Assembly (NCBI RefSeq): GCF_000381025.1
Contig: NZ_KB905816.1
Span: forward strand, 248,001 to 312,000
DNA: 64,000 bases
From: Streptomyces sulphureus DSM 40104
GTDB taxonomy: Bacteria; Actinomycetota; Actinomycetes; Streptomycetales; Streptomycetaceae
Reading direction: 5' to 3'
This document shows, piece by piece, positions 16,734 through 25,577 of the stretch. Made by a program: the position numbers and the translations under genes. A model generated the notes under the pieces. The model was not told where the DNA came from. It saw only the letters and a program-made list of their open reading frames with translations, and did not search any database. Positions within the stretch are counted from its first letter, which is position 1. Each line of letters opens with the position of its first letter.

Positions 16734-17657
16734 TCAGAACGGGTACCAGCGCACGGTGGTGTCCCCGTCACGCAGCGAAGCGATCCGGCGCGCGAACTCG
16801 CGTGCCGCGGCGGGGTTCGAAGGAGCGTGCTGCGAGACCCAGGCGCAGCTCGCCGTCTCGCGCGCCCCCTTCAGCAGGGCGCAGCCCTCCCACTCACGCA
16901 CGTCCCAGCCGTAAACGTCGGCGAACTCCCGGTAGGACTCCTCGCTCAGCCCGTACCTGTCCCGGCTGAGCGCCATCACGACGAGGTCGTGCTCGCGCAG
17001 GTCGTCGGAGAAGGTCTCCAGGTCGAGCAGGACCGGCCCGTCCGGTCCCACGTGGACGTTGCGGGGCAGCGCGTCCCCGTGGATCGGGCCCGGGGCGAGC
17101 ACGGGGGTCAACTCGGCGACGGCGGCGGCGAAACCGTCCCTGCGTGCGCGCAGGTACGCGGCGTCCGCGGCGGGGACGGCGGAGCCCGCGACGCTCAGCC
17201 ACCGGTCGACGCCGGCGAGCAGCTCCCGTGGGGGCAGCGGGAAGGGGGCGGGCCCGAGCCGGTGGACGAGGCCGACCAATTCGGCGACGTCCGCTGGTCC
17301 GGGTGGGCGCACGGCCGGAGGCAGCCTCTCCCAGTAGGTGAGCGGGTGCCCTTCGACGGCGGTGACTTCGGGTGCCGCCGGGCGGACCACGGGCACCCCG
17401 TGCTCTGCGAGCCAGCCGGCGACGCGGAGTTCGTGCGCGGCGCGCTCGGCGAGCCGGGGTCCGCGGCCGATACGGACGACGGTGCCGTGGCCTGCGGTGC
17501 GGTCGTCCCGGGCCGGCAGCGCGAAGACGGCGTTCTCGCCGAGCGAGAGCAGTGCGGCTTCCGCTCCTCGTTCACCTGCCGCGGAGAGGACCTCTCGCGC
17601 GTACGCCTCGCCGAAGGGCGGCCGCCCGGCCTGCACCCCGCTCTCCTCGTGGTTCAC
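16734..17657 (-). CDS. Aminoglycoside phosphotransferase (APH)-family kinase
   Basis: 307 residues with a kinase-like fold of the APH/choline-kinase class. N-terminal lobe: VVRIGRGPRLAERAAHELRVAGWLAEHGVPVVRP; catalytic loop: GPIHGDALPRNVHVG with the Asp of HGD; metal site: VLLDLETFSDD (D-x-E instead of the usual DFE/D). Substrate unknown; such enzymes phosphorylate hydroxyls of small molecules, and resistance cannot be claimed from sequence. The GTG start overlaps the stop of the upstream monooxygenase gene by four bases (GTGA), so the two are translated together. Confidence 0.8.
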   Translation of the reverse strand: MNHEESGVQAGRPPFGEAYAREVLSAAGERGAEAALLSLGENAVFALPARDDRTAGHGTVVRIGRGPRLAERAAHELRVAGWLAEHGVPVVRPAAPEVTAVEGHPLTYWERLPPAVRPPGPADVAELVGLVHRLGPAPFPLPPRELLAGVDRWLSVAGSAVPAADAAYLRARRDGFAAAVAELTPVLAPGPIHGDALPRNVHVGPDGPVLLDLETFSDDLREHDLVVMALSRDRYGLSEESYREFADVYGWDVREWEGCALLKGARETASCAWVSQHAPSNPAAAREFARRIASLRDGDTTVRWYPF

Positions 17658-18001
17658 GCGCGCAGGCCCCAACCGCCGAGCGGCACGAGGTCGGTACGCT
17701 CCGGGGCGCCGTCGAGGAGGGGAGCGGCGCGGCCGATCAGTTCGCGTGCGCCGTCGGCCTCCAGGGACGCCGCGTGGTCCGCCGCGCTGCGCCAGACCTC
17801 GGTCACCCAGAGCGTGTCCGCGTCGTCGGCCGCCGAGTTGACTGCGTAGAGCAGGCAGCCCGGCACCGTGCCCATGGAGTCGGCCGCTGCGAGGAGCAGC
17901 TCCGCGAGCGCACCCCCGCTGCCCCGCTGCGCGCGGAACCTCACGAGGTAGGCGACGCCTCCCTCCGTATGCGGCCCTTCCCGGCCTACGGGCTCGCTCA
18001 T
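17654..18001 (-). CDS. Antibiotic biosynthesis monooxygenase (ABM)-domain protein
   Basis: 115-residue protein of the ABM/quinol monooxygenase fold: GGVAYLVRFRAQRGSGGALAELLLAAADSM, then PGCLLYAVNSAADDADTLWVTEVWRSAADHAASLEADGAREL. ABM-domain proteins act as small cofactor-free monooxygenases on quinols or as stress proteins; the substrate here is unknown. ATG at 18001 with GGAGG just upstream. First gene of a two-gene unit with the APH-like kinase, coupled by a 4-base overlap. Confidence 0.82.
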   Translation of the reverse strand: MSEPVGREGPHTEGGVAYLVRFRAQRGSGGALAELLLAAADSMGTVPGCLLYAVNSAADDADTLWVTEVWRSAADHAASLEADGARELIGRAAPLLDGAPERTDLVPLGGWGLRA

Positions 18002-18390
18002 GGCACCTCCGCCGTTCGCGCTGGTCTTCGATTGCCTGCGGACGATCCTGGCACACCGCCCGTCGGCGCATGACGCCGCGCCGCCCGTCGGCCGGCGGAC
18101 ACGCCCCGGCTCGCCGCCGGTCGGCGCGACCGGTCGGGCCAACTCCCCTCCCCTGCAAGGGAGTCGACGCGGGCGGCCGTCGTAGGACCGCGCCTTCGGA
18201 GCACTTTCCCGACGGCAGTCGCTGTTCCGGACTCCTCCCTGTTGTGACGGACCACAACGGCGGCGTCCGAAGTCTGCCCTGCGGGCCAGTTCCCGCAGCG
18301 GGTGCCCCCTGAGCATGCTGAGCGTCCGGAATCGCGCATGGACATGCCAGAAGGCCGCACTCCGCGGGCCGACGGACGGAGGAGCCGCAG
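18002..18390. other. Divergent promoter region with a GTTGTG dyad
   Basis: Region between the leftward monooxygenase gene and the rightward SGNH hydrolase gene. It holds the perfect dyad GTTGTG-N6-CACAAC at 18241-18258, a candidate operator 133 bases before the hydrolase. No gene seen. Confidence 0.45.
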
Positions 18391-19284
18391 ATGCAGAAGG
18401 ACCGGCGAAGCAACGGACGGAGACTCGCAGCCGGCGCGCTCGCCGCGCTCGGCCTCCTCGGCGCCGCGGGCACCGCGCCCGCGCACGCCGAGAGCGCACC
18501 CGAGGTCTATGTGGCGCTCGGCGACTCGATGGCGTCGGGCCCGCTCATCCCCGACATCACAGGCCTGCTCGCCTGCGGCCGCTCCACGCACAACTACGGG
18601 CACGAGCTGGCGAAGACGCTCGGCGTCGACGAGTACCGCGACGTCACGTGCAGCGGCGCCAAGTCCCAGCACATGACGGAGCCGCAGAAGCTCTCCCTCG
18701 CGGGCGTCCCCGCCGGAGAGGTGCCGCCCCAGCTCGACGCCGTCCGCGCCGACACCACCCTCGTCACGCTCACCGTCGGCGGCAACGACGCCGGGCTCGT
18801 CGGCGTCGCGCAGGACTGCGTCCAACTCGATCCCCGCGGTGCGCGCTGCCAGGACGAGTACACCGAGGACGGCGTCGACACCGTCGCGCAGCGGATCGAG
18901 GAGTTCGGCCCGAAGCTCGGCGCCGTCCTCGACGGGATCGCCGAACGCGCCCCGCAGGCGCGCGTGGTGGTCACCGCATACGGCGACTACGTCAAGCCGG
19001 GCGGCTGCTACCCGGCCGTCCCCGTGCTGCCCTCGGACGCCGACTGGCTCCAGGGGGGCGTCAACCATCTCAACGAGGTCATCGGCGAGCAGTCCGCCGC
19101 GCACGGCGCACGGTACGTCGACCTCTTCACGCCCTCGCGCGGGCACGACGCCTGCGCGGCACCGAAGGAGAAGTGGGTCGAAGGGTTCGTGCCGACCGAC
19201 CTCGCGGCCCCGCTCCACCCCAACCGCAGGGGCGAGGGGAACTACGCCCGGATCATCAACGAGCAGCTCCCGACCGCTCGATAG
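18391..19284 (+). CDS. Secreted SGNH/GDSL-family hydrolase
   Basis: 297 residues. A signal peptide is clear (RRLAAGALAALGLLGAAG, AxA cleavage near residue 33). The four SGNH blocks are visible: Ser46 in ALGDSMASG, the Gly region TCSGAKSQ, GGND in TVGGNDAGL, and His in PLHPNRRGE near the C-terminus. The length fits the secreted Streptomyces lipase/esterase group with disulfides (CGRSTHN, DCVQLD...RCQD, CYPAV, DACAAP). It would cleave lipid or other esters outside the cell. Forms a pair with the secreted phosphatase gene 45 bases downstream. Confidence 0.9.
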   Translation: MQKDRRSNGRRLAAGALAALGLLGAAGTAPAHAESAPEVYVALGDSMASGPLIPDITGLLACGRSTHNYGHELAKTLGVDEYRDVTCSGAKSQHMTEPQKLSLAGVPAGEVPPQLDAVRADTTLVTLTVGGNDAGLVGVAQDCVQLDPRGARCQDEYTEDGVDTVAQRIEEFGPKLGAVLDGIAERAPQARVVVTAYGDYVKPGGCYPAVPVLPSDADWLQGGVNHLNEVIGEQSAAHGARYVDLFTPSRGHDACAAPKEKWVEGFVPTDLAAPLHPNRRGEGNYARIINEQLPTAR

Positions 19285-19329
19285 CCGACCCGGACGCCTC
19301 CCGCGTGGAGGCTCCACAGGAGGCCGCAC

Positions 19330-20421
19330 GTGACTTCCCGACGCATATCCGCCGCCGCTCTTTCGGTGCTGCTGCTCACCGGAGCCGCGGCAACGGCGCC
19401 GCCGGCGTTCGCCGGCTCCCCCGCCACGACCGGCGCCGAGCGAAGCGCAGCGCAGGCAGTTCCGTTCACGGCCGCGAGCGCCGAACGCGCTCCCGACGGC
19501 TCGTACACCCTCTCCTGGTCCTCCCCCGCACGGTCGGTGGCGGTGACGGCGCACACCACGCCCGAGGCCGACGACGACGGTGTGGCCCTCGGCGCCGGCG
19601 AGGGCACCGCCACCCTGACGGTCCCGGCCGGCCAACTCCCGCCGGCCGAGCGGTGGTACTTCCGGCTCGCGCCCGACTCCGGGGGCGCACTCGACGTCGC
19701 CGAGCGCTCGCTGAACGTGGCCTCGGCGAAGAACTTCCGCGACGTCGGCGGGTACCGGACCGCCGACGGGCGGTGGGTGACCTTCGGGAAGGTGTACCGG
19801 AGCAACAAGCTCAACAACCTCACGCCCGAGGAGCAGACGAAGCTCTCCTCGCAGCGCATCACCCTCGACGTCGACCTGCGGAACCACGTCGAGCGCCACG
19901 AGGATCCGGACGTGCTCTGGGAGGGCGCCGATTACACCGTGGCGGACGTCGCCTCGCTCCGGCACGGCATCGGGTTCCACGACCCCGCGCTCATGACCCT
20001 CGCCGAGGCGATCGCGCTCGGGCTGCTCTCCGGCTCTTCCGATCTGGGGCAGTCGATCGGCTACCCGTTCATGGTCAACTTCGAGGGCGCGGACCGTGCT
20101 TTCGAGAAGCTCCTGCGCGGCGTCGGGGAGAACGGCTCGGGCGCCACCGTCTTCCACTGCTCCGCGGGCAAGGACCGCACCGGGTGGGGCGCGGCCGTCC
20201 TGCTGACGCTCTTGGGGGTGCCCCGCGCGACGGTCGAGGCGGACTTCCTCGCCAGCAACGCGTACACGGGCAACCCGGAGGCCGTCGAACTCTCCTGGCT
20301 GAAGGCGGCCTTCGACAAGGTCGACGACCTCTACGGCAGCTTCGACGCGTACGTCGAGAAGGGCCTGGGACTCGACACGGCAACGGTCGAGGCACTCAAG
20401 GAAAAGCTCCTGACGCCTTGA
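19330..20421 (+). CDS. Secreted tyrosine-protein phosphatase (DSP/PTP type)
   Basis: 363 residues. Signal peptide (AAALSVLLLTGAAATAPPAFA), then a beta-rich N-terminal segment (about 40-130), then a phosphatase domain starting at NFRDVGGYRT. The P-loop is HCSAGKDRTG with the catalytic Cys277; the general acid is probably in the DPALM region. This matches secreted actinobacterial tyrosine/phosphoinositide phosphatases. GTG start with AGGAGG 8 bases upstream. It is co-directional with the SGNH hydrolase gene and ends six bases before a very strong terminator. Confidence 0.9.
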   Translation: MTSRRISAAALSVLLLTGAAATAPPAFAGSPATTGAERSAAQAVPFTAASAERAPDGSYTLSWSSPARSVAVTAHTTPEADDDGVALGAGEGTATLTVPAGQLPPAERWYFRLAPDSGGALDVAERSLNVASAKNFRDVGGYRTADGRWVTFGKVYRSNKLNNLTPEEQTKLSSQRITLDVDLRNHVERHEDPDVLWEGADYTVADVASLRHGIGFHDPALMTLAEAIALGLLSGSSDLGQSIGYPFMVNFEGADRAFEKLLRGVGENGSGATVFHCSAGKDRTGWGAAVLLTLLGVPRATVEADFLASNAYTGNPEAVELSWLKAAFDKVDDLYGSFDAYVEKGLGLDTATVEALKEKLLTP

Positions 20422-20426
20422 GCACG

Positions 20427-20475
20427 CACGACGGAGGCCCTTCCCCGCCTGCGCGGTGGAAGGGCCTCCGTCGTG
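20427..20475. terminator. Strong bidirectional terminator
   Basis: Perfect 18-base-pair stem (20427-20444 with 20458-20475) around a 13-base loop, between the convergent phosphatase and SH3-like genes. The stem core is GGAGGCCCTTCC / GGAAGGGCCTCC. One of the strongest hairpins in the window. Confidence 0.9.
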
Positions 20476-20502
20476 GAGCCGGCCCTGGCTCTCACTTTTC
20501 CG

Positions 20503-20925
20503 TCAGCCGACGGCCCCCGGGACGGGCGACTCGGCCGAGCGGAAGACCTGCTTGCACAGCCGCACCGAGCCGGTGTTCTTCGCCCAGCGGGCGCTGAGCC
20601 AGCGCTCCTCACCGCGGATCTTGTACCAGATGGTGTTGCCCTGAACGTTCTGCGCGTTGACCTTGCAGTCGACGCCGACCTTGGCACCCTGGTTGTAGCC
20701 GCCCTTGCGGGTGGAGTCGGTGCTCGGGTACATGCGCCGGTACAGGCGGCTCGCGGTGACCGTGACGTACGGCTTCCCCGGGGCCGCGGTGGGGGCCTTC
20801 GAGTCGGAGATGGTCGACGGGTCCTGCGGTGCCGCCTGGGCGGAGCCGGCGCCGGCGAGCGAGCCGGTGAGCAGCACGGCACCGACCCCCGCGACGATCC
20901 TTGGGTGACGAGAGACGAGCGACAT
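20503..20925 (-). CDS. Small secreted protein, probable bacterial SH3-like domain
   Basis: 140 residues. Signal peptide (IVAGVGAVLLTGSLAGAGSAQA), a short linker, then a domain with VTASRLYRRMYPSTDS, GYNQGAKVGVDCKVNAQNVQGNTIWYKIRGEERWLSARW: the spacing resembles secreted bacterial SH3 modules that bind cell-wall peptide or glycan. Two Cys (VDCKV and RLCKQ) could form a disulfide. ATG at 20925 with GAGGAG upstream. Divergent from the transporter at 21146; function beyond cell-surface location is unknown. Confidence 0.75.
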   Translation of the reverse strand: MSLVSRHPRIVAGVGAVLLTGSLAGAGSAQAAPQDPSTISDSKAPTAAPGKPYVTVTASRLYRRMYPSTDSTRKGGYNQGAKVGVDCKVNAQNVQGNTIWYKIRGEERWLSARWAKNTGSVRLCKQVFRSAESPVPGAVG

Positions 20926-21145
20926 GCGCGTCTCCTCCTCTCCTTGAGTTCGTGGGCAGTCAGACATCCCAAAAAGGGACAGAGGTGACTTTTGACGGGA
21001 TACTAAGACAGTTGCCGCCGCGGAAGCGCGAGACACGGCGACGCGCGCGTCGTGCCATCCGTGCGCCGAGAACACCTCGTTGACAACCGGACGCACCCGC
21101 TGGACGCTCGCCTGGTCACCAGCGCTGAGCCCGGAGGAAGCCGAC

Positions 21146-22489
21146 GTGACCGCGACGGAGTCGACCGCGCAGGAACCCGATGAACCGTCAACTTCTCGGC
21201 GGGCACTGGTGGCCGGCTCCGTCGGCAACTTTCTCGAGTGGTACGAGTTCTCCGTCTACGGCTTCTTCGCGACGATCATCGCCGCGCAGTTCTTCACCCC
21301 GGAGGGCGGCACCGAGGCCGAGGCGCTGATCAAGACGTACGCCTCGTTCGCGCTCGCCTTCTTCTTCCGCCCCGTGGGGGCCGCGCTCTTCGGGCGGCTC
21401 GGCGACCGGATCGGCCGCCGGCCCACACTGATCCTCGTCATCTCACTGATGACGGCGGCCACCACCACGATCGGACTGCTCCCCGGACACGCCGTGCTCG
21501 GCGCCGCGGCGCCCTGGCTGCTCACCCTGGTGCGGGTGCTCCAAGGCATCTCCGCGGGCGGCGAGTTCGGCGGAGCCGTTGCGCTCATGACGGAGTTCGC
21601 GCCGCAGGACAAGCGGGGAAGGTACGGCGCATGGCAGTCGTTCACCGTGGCGCTCGGACTGCTCGCGGGCGCCGGCGTCGCCGCCCTTCTCGTCGCCGTC
21701 GTCGGCGAGGAGCAACTCGCCGACTGGGCCTGGCGGTTGCCGTTCCTGCTCGCCCTGCCGCTCGGGCTCGTCGCGCTCTGGTTGCGACTCCGGCTCGACG
21801 AGACGCCGTCCTTCCGGCGGCTCTCGGGTGAGGGGCAGCCGTCCGCCGTCCCGGCCCAGCGCGGCGCGGCCCCGCACACGCCGGGGGCGGCCGCGACGGC
21901 GAAGGCGATCGCGCTCGGCGCGGCCCGGCTGATGGGGTGGTCGGCGGCCGGGTACACCTTTCTCGTGGTGCTCCCCGCATACCTGGAGAGTCAGCTCGAC
22001 GCCAGCTTCCAACAGGCTTTGCTCGCAACGGTGGTGGCCAACCTCGGCTTCGCAGCGGCGATCCTGCCCGCGGGGATCGTCAGCGACCGGATCGGGCGCC
22101 GTCCCGTGATGCTCACCGGCGCGGCAGCCGTCGTGGTCCTCGCGCTGCCGCTGCTCAACCTCCTCCAGGACCCGGAGGCTTCGACCGTGCTCCAGTCCGG
22201 CGCCCTCTTCGCCGCGGGCGCCGTCGTCGGCCTCATGGCGGGCCCGGGACCTGCGATGCTCGCCGAGATGTTCCCCACCGGCGTCCGCTACACCGGCCTC
22301 GGGCTGGCGTACGCACTCTCCAACGCCGTCTTCTCCGGCAGTGCGGGGCTGATCATCACCGAGGTGATCGAGCACACGGGCAACGCGGACATCCCCGGCT
22401 ACTACGCGGCCGCCACCTGCGCGGTGAGTGCGCTCGCGCTCACCGGGATGCGCGAGGCGCGGCACCGGCAGGCGCTCGGGGAACTGTGA
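21146..22489 (+). CDS. MFS transporter, metabolite:H+ symporter (MHS) type
   Basis: 447 residues with about 12 hydrophobic segments. The family signature is at the start (SVGNFLEWYEFSVYGFFATIIA) and in RPVGAALFGRLGDRIGRRPTL between TM2 and TM3, as in ProP/ShiA-like proton symporters; a second such loop is SDRIGRRPVM. Substrate unknown (family members carry organic acids, betaines or shikimate). GTG 21146 is preferred for the GGAGGA site at 21132-21137; the frame opens earlier at 21080. anmK follows in the same direction after about 45 bases, so they may share a transcript. Confidence 0.85.
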   Translation: MTATESTAQEPDEPSTSRRALVAGSVGNFLEWYEFSVYGFFATIIAAQFFTPEGGTEAEALIKTYASFALAFFFRPVGAALFGRLGDRIGRRPTLILVISLMTAATTTIGLLPGHAVLGAAAPWLLTLVRVLQGISAGGEFGGAVALMTEFAPQDKRGRYGAWQSFTVALGLLAGAGVAALLVAVVGEEQLADWAWRLPFLLALPLGLVALWLRLRLDETPSFRRLSGEGQPSAVPAQRGAAPHTPGAAATAKAIALGAARLMGWSAAGYTFLVVLPAYLESQLDASFQQALLATVVANLGFAAAILPAGIVSDRIGRRPVMLTGAAAVVVLALPLLNLLQDPEASTVLQSGALFAAGAVVGLMAGPGPAMLAEMFPTGVRYTGLGLAYALSNAVFSGSAGLIITEVIEHTGNADIPGYYAAATCAVSALALTGMREARHRQALGEL

Positions 22490-22534
22490 ACAGGACGGTG
22501 TTCAGCAGAGTTGACGGAGACGCGGGAGAGCTAC

Positions 22535-23728
22535 GTGCGAGTGATCGGGCTGATGTCGGGAACGTCCTGCGACGCCGTGGAGGCGGCCGCTGCCGACCTC
22601 GAACCGGAGCAGGGGACGCTCCGCCTGCGGCCGCTCGGCTCGCTCTCGGCGCCATATCCGCCGAGGCTGCGGCGCTGCCTCGACGCGTGCCTGCCGCCGG
22701 GCGGCACCACTCTTGCAGAGGTCTGCGCGCTCGACACGGAGATCGGCCGTGCTTTCGCCGACCTCGCCGCGCGCGCCGACCGCGAGCTGTGCGGAGACCG
22801 TGCAGAGCTCGCCGTCTCGCACGGGCAGACCGTCTACCACTGGACGCACGGCGAACGCGCCCTCGGCACCCTCCAGTTGGGGCAGCCGGCATGGATCGCG
22901 GAGGCGACAGGGCTGCCCGTCGTCTCCGACCTGCGTCCGCGCGACATCGCCGCGGGAGGCCAGGGCGCGCCGCTCGTGGGCCTCTTCGACGTGCTCTGGC
23001 TCCGCGGACGCGAAGGGACACCGGCCGCGCTCAACATCGGGGGCATCGCCAACGCGACGCTTGTCCCATGCAGTTCACCGGAGGAGAAGCCGCCCTCTGC
23101 CTTCGACACGGGCCCCGGCAACGCTTTGATCGACGCAGCCGTGCGCCATCTCACCTCCGGCGCCCGCGAGTTCGACGAGGGCGGCGCGCTCGCCGCACGC
23201 GGAACCGTGCACCCCGGCCTCCTCAGGCACCTGCTCGACGACCCCTACTACGCGCTGCCCGCACCGAAGACGACGGGCCGCGAGCACTTCCATCCGGCCT
23301 ACCTGCAACGGGCGTTGGCCGCGTCGGGCGCCGGGGAGCTTGCGGCGGAGGACCTCGTCGCGACCGTCACACGGCTCACCGCCCGCACGGCGGCCGACGC
23401 GGTGCGCACGGCCGGCGCCACGGAGGTGCTCGCCTCGGGCGGAGGCACCCGCAATCCGGCACTCATGGCGGCGCTCGCCGAAGAGCTGGGACGTACCCCG
23501 CTGCACACCTCGCAGAAGCTGGGGATGCCGATGGACGACAAGGAGGCGTACGCGTTCGCCGTCCTCGGCTGGCTGACGGTGCACGGGCTGGCGGCGACGG
23601 CGCCGACGCTCACGGGCGCCCGTCACCCCAGCATCCTCGGCTCGCTCACCCCGGGCCGCGACGGCTTCCGGCTGCCGCCTCCGGCCGCGGCCCCGACGCG
23701 GCTCCGCATCGAGCAGCCCGCGGGGTGA
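22535..23728 (+). CDS. anmK: Anhydro-N-acetylmuramic acid kinase
   Basis: 397-residue AnmK, which hydrolyses and phosphorylates anhydro-MurNAc from recycled cell wall to MurNAc-6-phosphate. The signature RVIGLMSGTSCDA opens the protein; AVSHGQTVYHW, GGQGAPLVGLFD, ALNIGGIAN, FDTGPGNALID and VLASGGGTRNP follow, all in family order. The family usually reads SGTSxDGxD; here it is SGTSCDAVEA. The GTG at 22535 (GGGAG upstream) gives the normal N-terminus; TTG 22511 would add eight residues. Adjacent upstream MHS transporter could be unrelated or could carry its substrate. Confidence 0.92.
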   Translation: MRVIGLMSGTSCDAVEAAAADLEPEQGTLRLRPLGSLSAPYPPRLRRCLDACLPPGGTTLAEVCALDTEIGRAFADLAARADRELCGDRAELAVSHGQTVYHWTHGERALGTLQLGQPAWIAEATGLPVVSDLRPRDIAAGGQGAPLVGLFDVLWLRGREGTPAALNIGGIANATLVPCSSPEEKPPSAFDTGPGNALIDAAVRHLTSGAREFDEGGALAARGTVHPGLLRHLLDDPYYALPAPKTTGREHFHPAYLQRALAASGAGELAAEDLVATVTRLTARTAADAVRTAGATEVLASGGGTRNPALMAALAEELGRTPLHTSQKLGMPMDDKEAYAFAVLGWLTVHGLAATAPTLTGARHPSILGSLTPGRDGFRLPPPAAAPTRLRIEQPAG

Positions 23729-23770
23729 ACGCCCCACAACTCTCCCTCGAGCCCCCTGTGCTTGTCGGCG

Positions 23771-24955
23771 TCATGCCGGCACCGTGCCTGCCGGGCGTCC
23801 CAACTCCCTGCGGAGGTGGGCGAACGGCCGGGGGCGGTTCATGGCGACGGCCGCTGTCCGCACCCCCTCGTGCTCGTAGACGGCGGCGAAGCTGCGGTCG
23901 CTCGGGGAGCCCTCGACGAGGCGGACGGTGTCGCCCGCATGGCGCCGGCCGGCGAACTGGATGCGAGCGCCGTACTGGTCGGACCAGAAGTACGGCGGTG
24001 TCTCGTAGCCGGCGACCGTGGTGCCCGCGAGGAGGTTGCGCACGGCCACGGCCGGCTGCGCCATCGCGTGGGTCCAGTGCTCCTCCCGCCGGCCCGCCGA
24101 GCGGGCCACGTCGCCGACCGCCACGACCTGGGGCACCTCGGTGACACCGCCCGCGTCGCAGACCACTCCGTCGGAGAGGGGGAGGCCGCTGTCGAGGAGC
24201 CAGGCGGTGGCCGGGCGCGCCCCGATGCCGACGACGACGATGTCGGCCGGAAGCTGCCGCCCGTCCGTCAACTCGACCCACGAGACGCGCTGCCCCGCCG
24301 AGGAGCCCGCGCCGTCCTTGCCGTGCAGCTCCGCGACGCCCACGCCCGAGATGAGCGTCACCCCGTGGTCGGCGTGGAGCCCTGCGCACAACGCGCCTAT
24401 CTCCTCGCCGAGTTGGGAGGCGAGCGGATGGGCGCCCGCTTCGACGACGGTGACGCGGTGGCCGAGCGAGGCGCACGAGGAGGCGACCTCGGCTCCGATG
24501 AACCCCGCGCCCACCACGACGACACGTGCCTGCCCCTCCCGCAGCTCGGCGCGGAGCGAGGCGGCGTCCTCCAGCGTGCGCAGGGTGTGCACCCCGAGGA
24601 ACTGCGTGCCGCGCAGCGGCACCGCCGCGGCGCCCGTGGCGAGGACGACGCCGTCCGAGCGCAGGCGGCGGCCGTCCGCCAGGACGACGGAGCGCTCGCC
24701 GAGGTCGAGCGCCGTGGCCCGCGCGCCGAGGAGCCACTCCGGCTGGAGTTCGGCCTCGTCCTGCGCGTCGGTGAGCGCGAGATGCTCCGCCGTCACCGCG
24801 CCGGTGAGGTAGCCCTTCGTCAACGGCGGTCGGTCGTACGGCAGATGGTGCTCGGCGCCTACGATGCGCAAGTGTCCCTCGAACCCCTGCGAACGGAGCG
24901 CCCTGGCGGCGTGGAGGCCGGCGAGTGAGGCTCCCACTACGGTAACGGTTCTCAT
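23771..24955 (-). CDS. FAD/NAD-dependent ferredoxin reductase
   Basis: 394 residues of the rhodocoxin/HcaD-like reductase class. Two Rossmann motifs: VVGASLAGLHAARAL (FAD, about 6-20) and VVVGAGFIGAEVASS (NADH, about 146-160), plus YDRPPLTKGYL and VAVGDVARS. It passes electrons from NADH to a Rieske-type ferredoxin, whose gene overlaps it by four bases (ATGA at 24952-24955). The pair would serve the Rieske oxygenase encoded at 30721. Start ATG at 24955; the longer open frame to 25135 lies inside the ferredoxin gene. Confidence 0.88.
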   Translation of the reverse strand: MRTVTVVGASLAGLHAARALRSQGFEGHLRIVGAEHHLPYDRPPLTKGYLTGAVTAEHLALTDAQDEAELQPEWLLGARATALDLGERSVVLADGRRLRSDGVVLATGAAAVPLRGTQFLGVHTLRTLEDAASLRAELREGQARVVVVGAGFIGAEVASSCASLGHRVTVVEAGAHPLASQLGEEIGALCAGLHADHGVTLISGVGVAELHGKDGAGSSAGQRVSWVELTDGRQLPADIVVVGIGARPATAWLLDSGLPLSDGVVCDAGGVTEVPQVVAVGDVARSAGRREEHWTHAMAQPAVAVRNLLAGTTVAGYETPPYFWSDQYGARIQFAGRRHAGDTVRLVEGSPSDRSFAAVYEHEGVRTAAVAMNRPRPFAHLRRELGRPAGTVPA

Positions 24956-25284
24956 GCCGCATCCCCCTTCTCGCGCGCGGGCTCCTCCGCGGGCGAGAGC
25001 CAGACCGTACCTTCTTCGACGCTCACCCGGTGTGTGCGCAGGGGGCGTCGCGCGGGCAGGCACTGTGGCTCTCCGGTGCGCAGGTCGAATGAAGCCGCGT
25101 GCAACGGGCATTCGATCAGACAGCCCTCCAGCCAACCGTCGGAGAGCGAGGCGTCTTGGTGGGTGCAGGTGTCGTCGACGGCATAGAGGCCGCCGTCGGC
25201 GTGGAAGACGGTGATGGGAGGGTCGAGGTCGAGACGGACGGACCCGCCGAGGGGCAGGTCCTCAAGACGGCAGACGGGAATCAC
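24952..25284 (-). CDS. Rieske [2Fe-2S] ferredoxin
   Basis: 110-residue stand-alone Rieske ferredoxin. The cluster ligands are Cys40 and His42 (CTHQDASLSDG) and Cys59 and His62 (CPLHAASFDLRTGEP), as in HcaC/BphF-like ferredoxins. GTG at 25284 has GAGGGGG upstream and gives the normal family length. It is coupled to the reductase gene downstream and reads away from the IclR gene. Expected role: electron carrier from the reductase to the terminal oxygenase of the betaine locus. Confidence 0.92.
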   Translation of the reverse strand: MIPVCRLEDLPLGGSVRLDLDPPITVFHADGGLYAVDDTCTHQDASLSDGWLEGCLIECPLHAASFDLRTGEPQCLPARRPLRTHRVSVEEGTVWLSPAEEPAREKGDAA

Positions 25285-25316
25285 GGGTCCCCCTCGTGCT
25301 CTTGGCTGCGAGGCAC

Positions 25317-25333
25317 GTTTCGTATGACGCACG
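25317..25333. promoter_or_regulatory. Candidate IclR site 1 (ferredoxin/IclR divergent region)
   Basis: GTTTCGTATGACGCACG, 33 bases upstream of the ferredoxin start. It shares GTTTCNNATNNCGCA with the site at 26523. The 293-base divergent region (25285-25577) contains no gene. Confidence 0.45.
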
Positions 25334-25577
25334 ATGCCGCGCCATGCGCAACAGAATCCAAGCCGCGGGGCCCGTACGTCAAGGACTCTTTTCCGACGGT
25401 CGGCCCAACCGCCCCACAGAGGAGTGGAGTTGGGCAAACCGACGGCGGAACGCGCGGGTACGGCCGCCGGCTTGGTACCGCACGCACGCCGTCGCGGGAC
25501 CGTCGCGAGCACGGCGCCGCCGGACCGTGGACGCACCCTCCCCCAGGCCCTGGCCTGGGAGAACGCAAGGAGATGGG

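Noticed and set aside
16734..17657. Aminoglycoside resistance gene
   Set aside because: Only the general kinase fold is visible; substrate cannot be judged and the family is broad.
17998..20157. 719-codon open frame on the - strand opposite the secreted hydrolase and phosphatase genes
   Set aside because: Shadow frame; the + strand genes have signal peptides and catalytic motifs.
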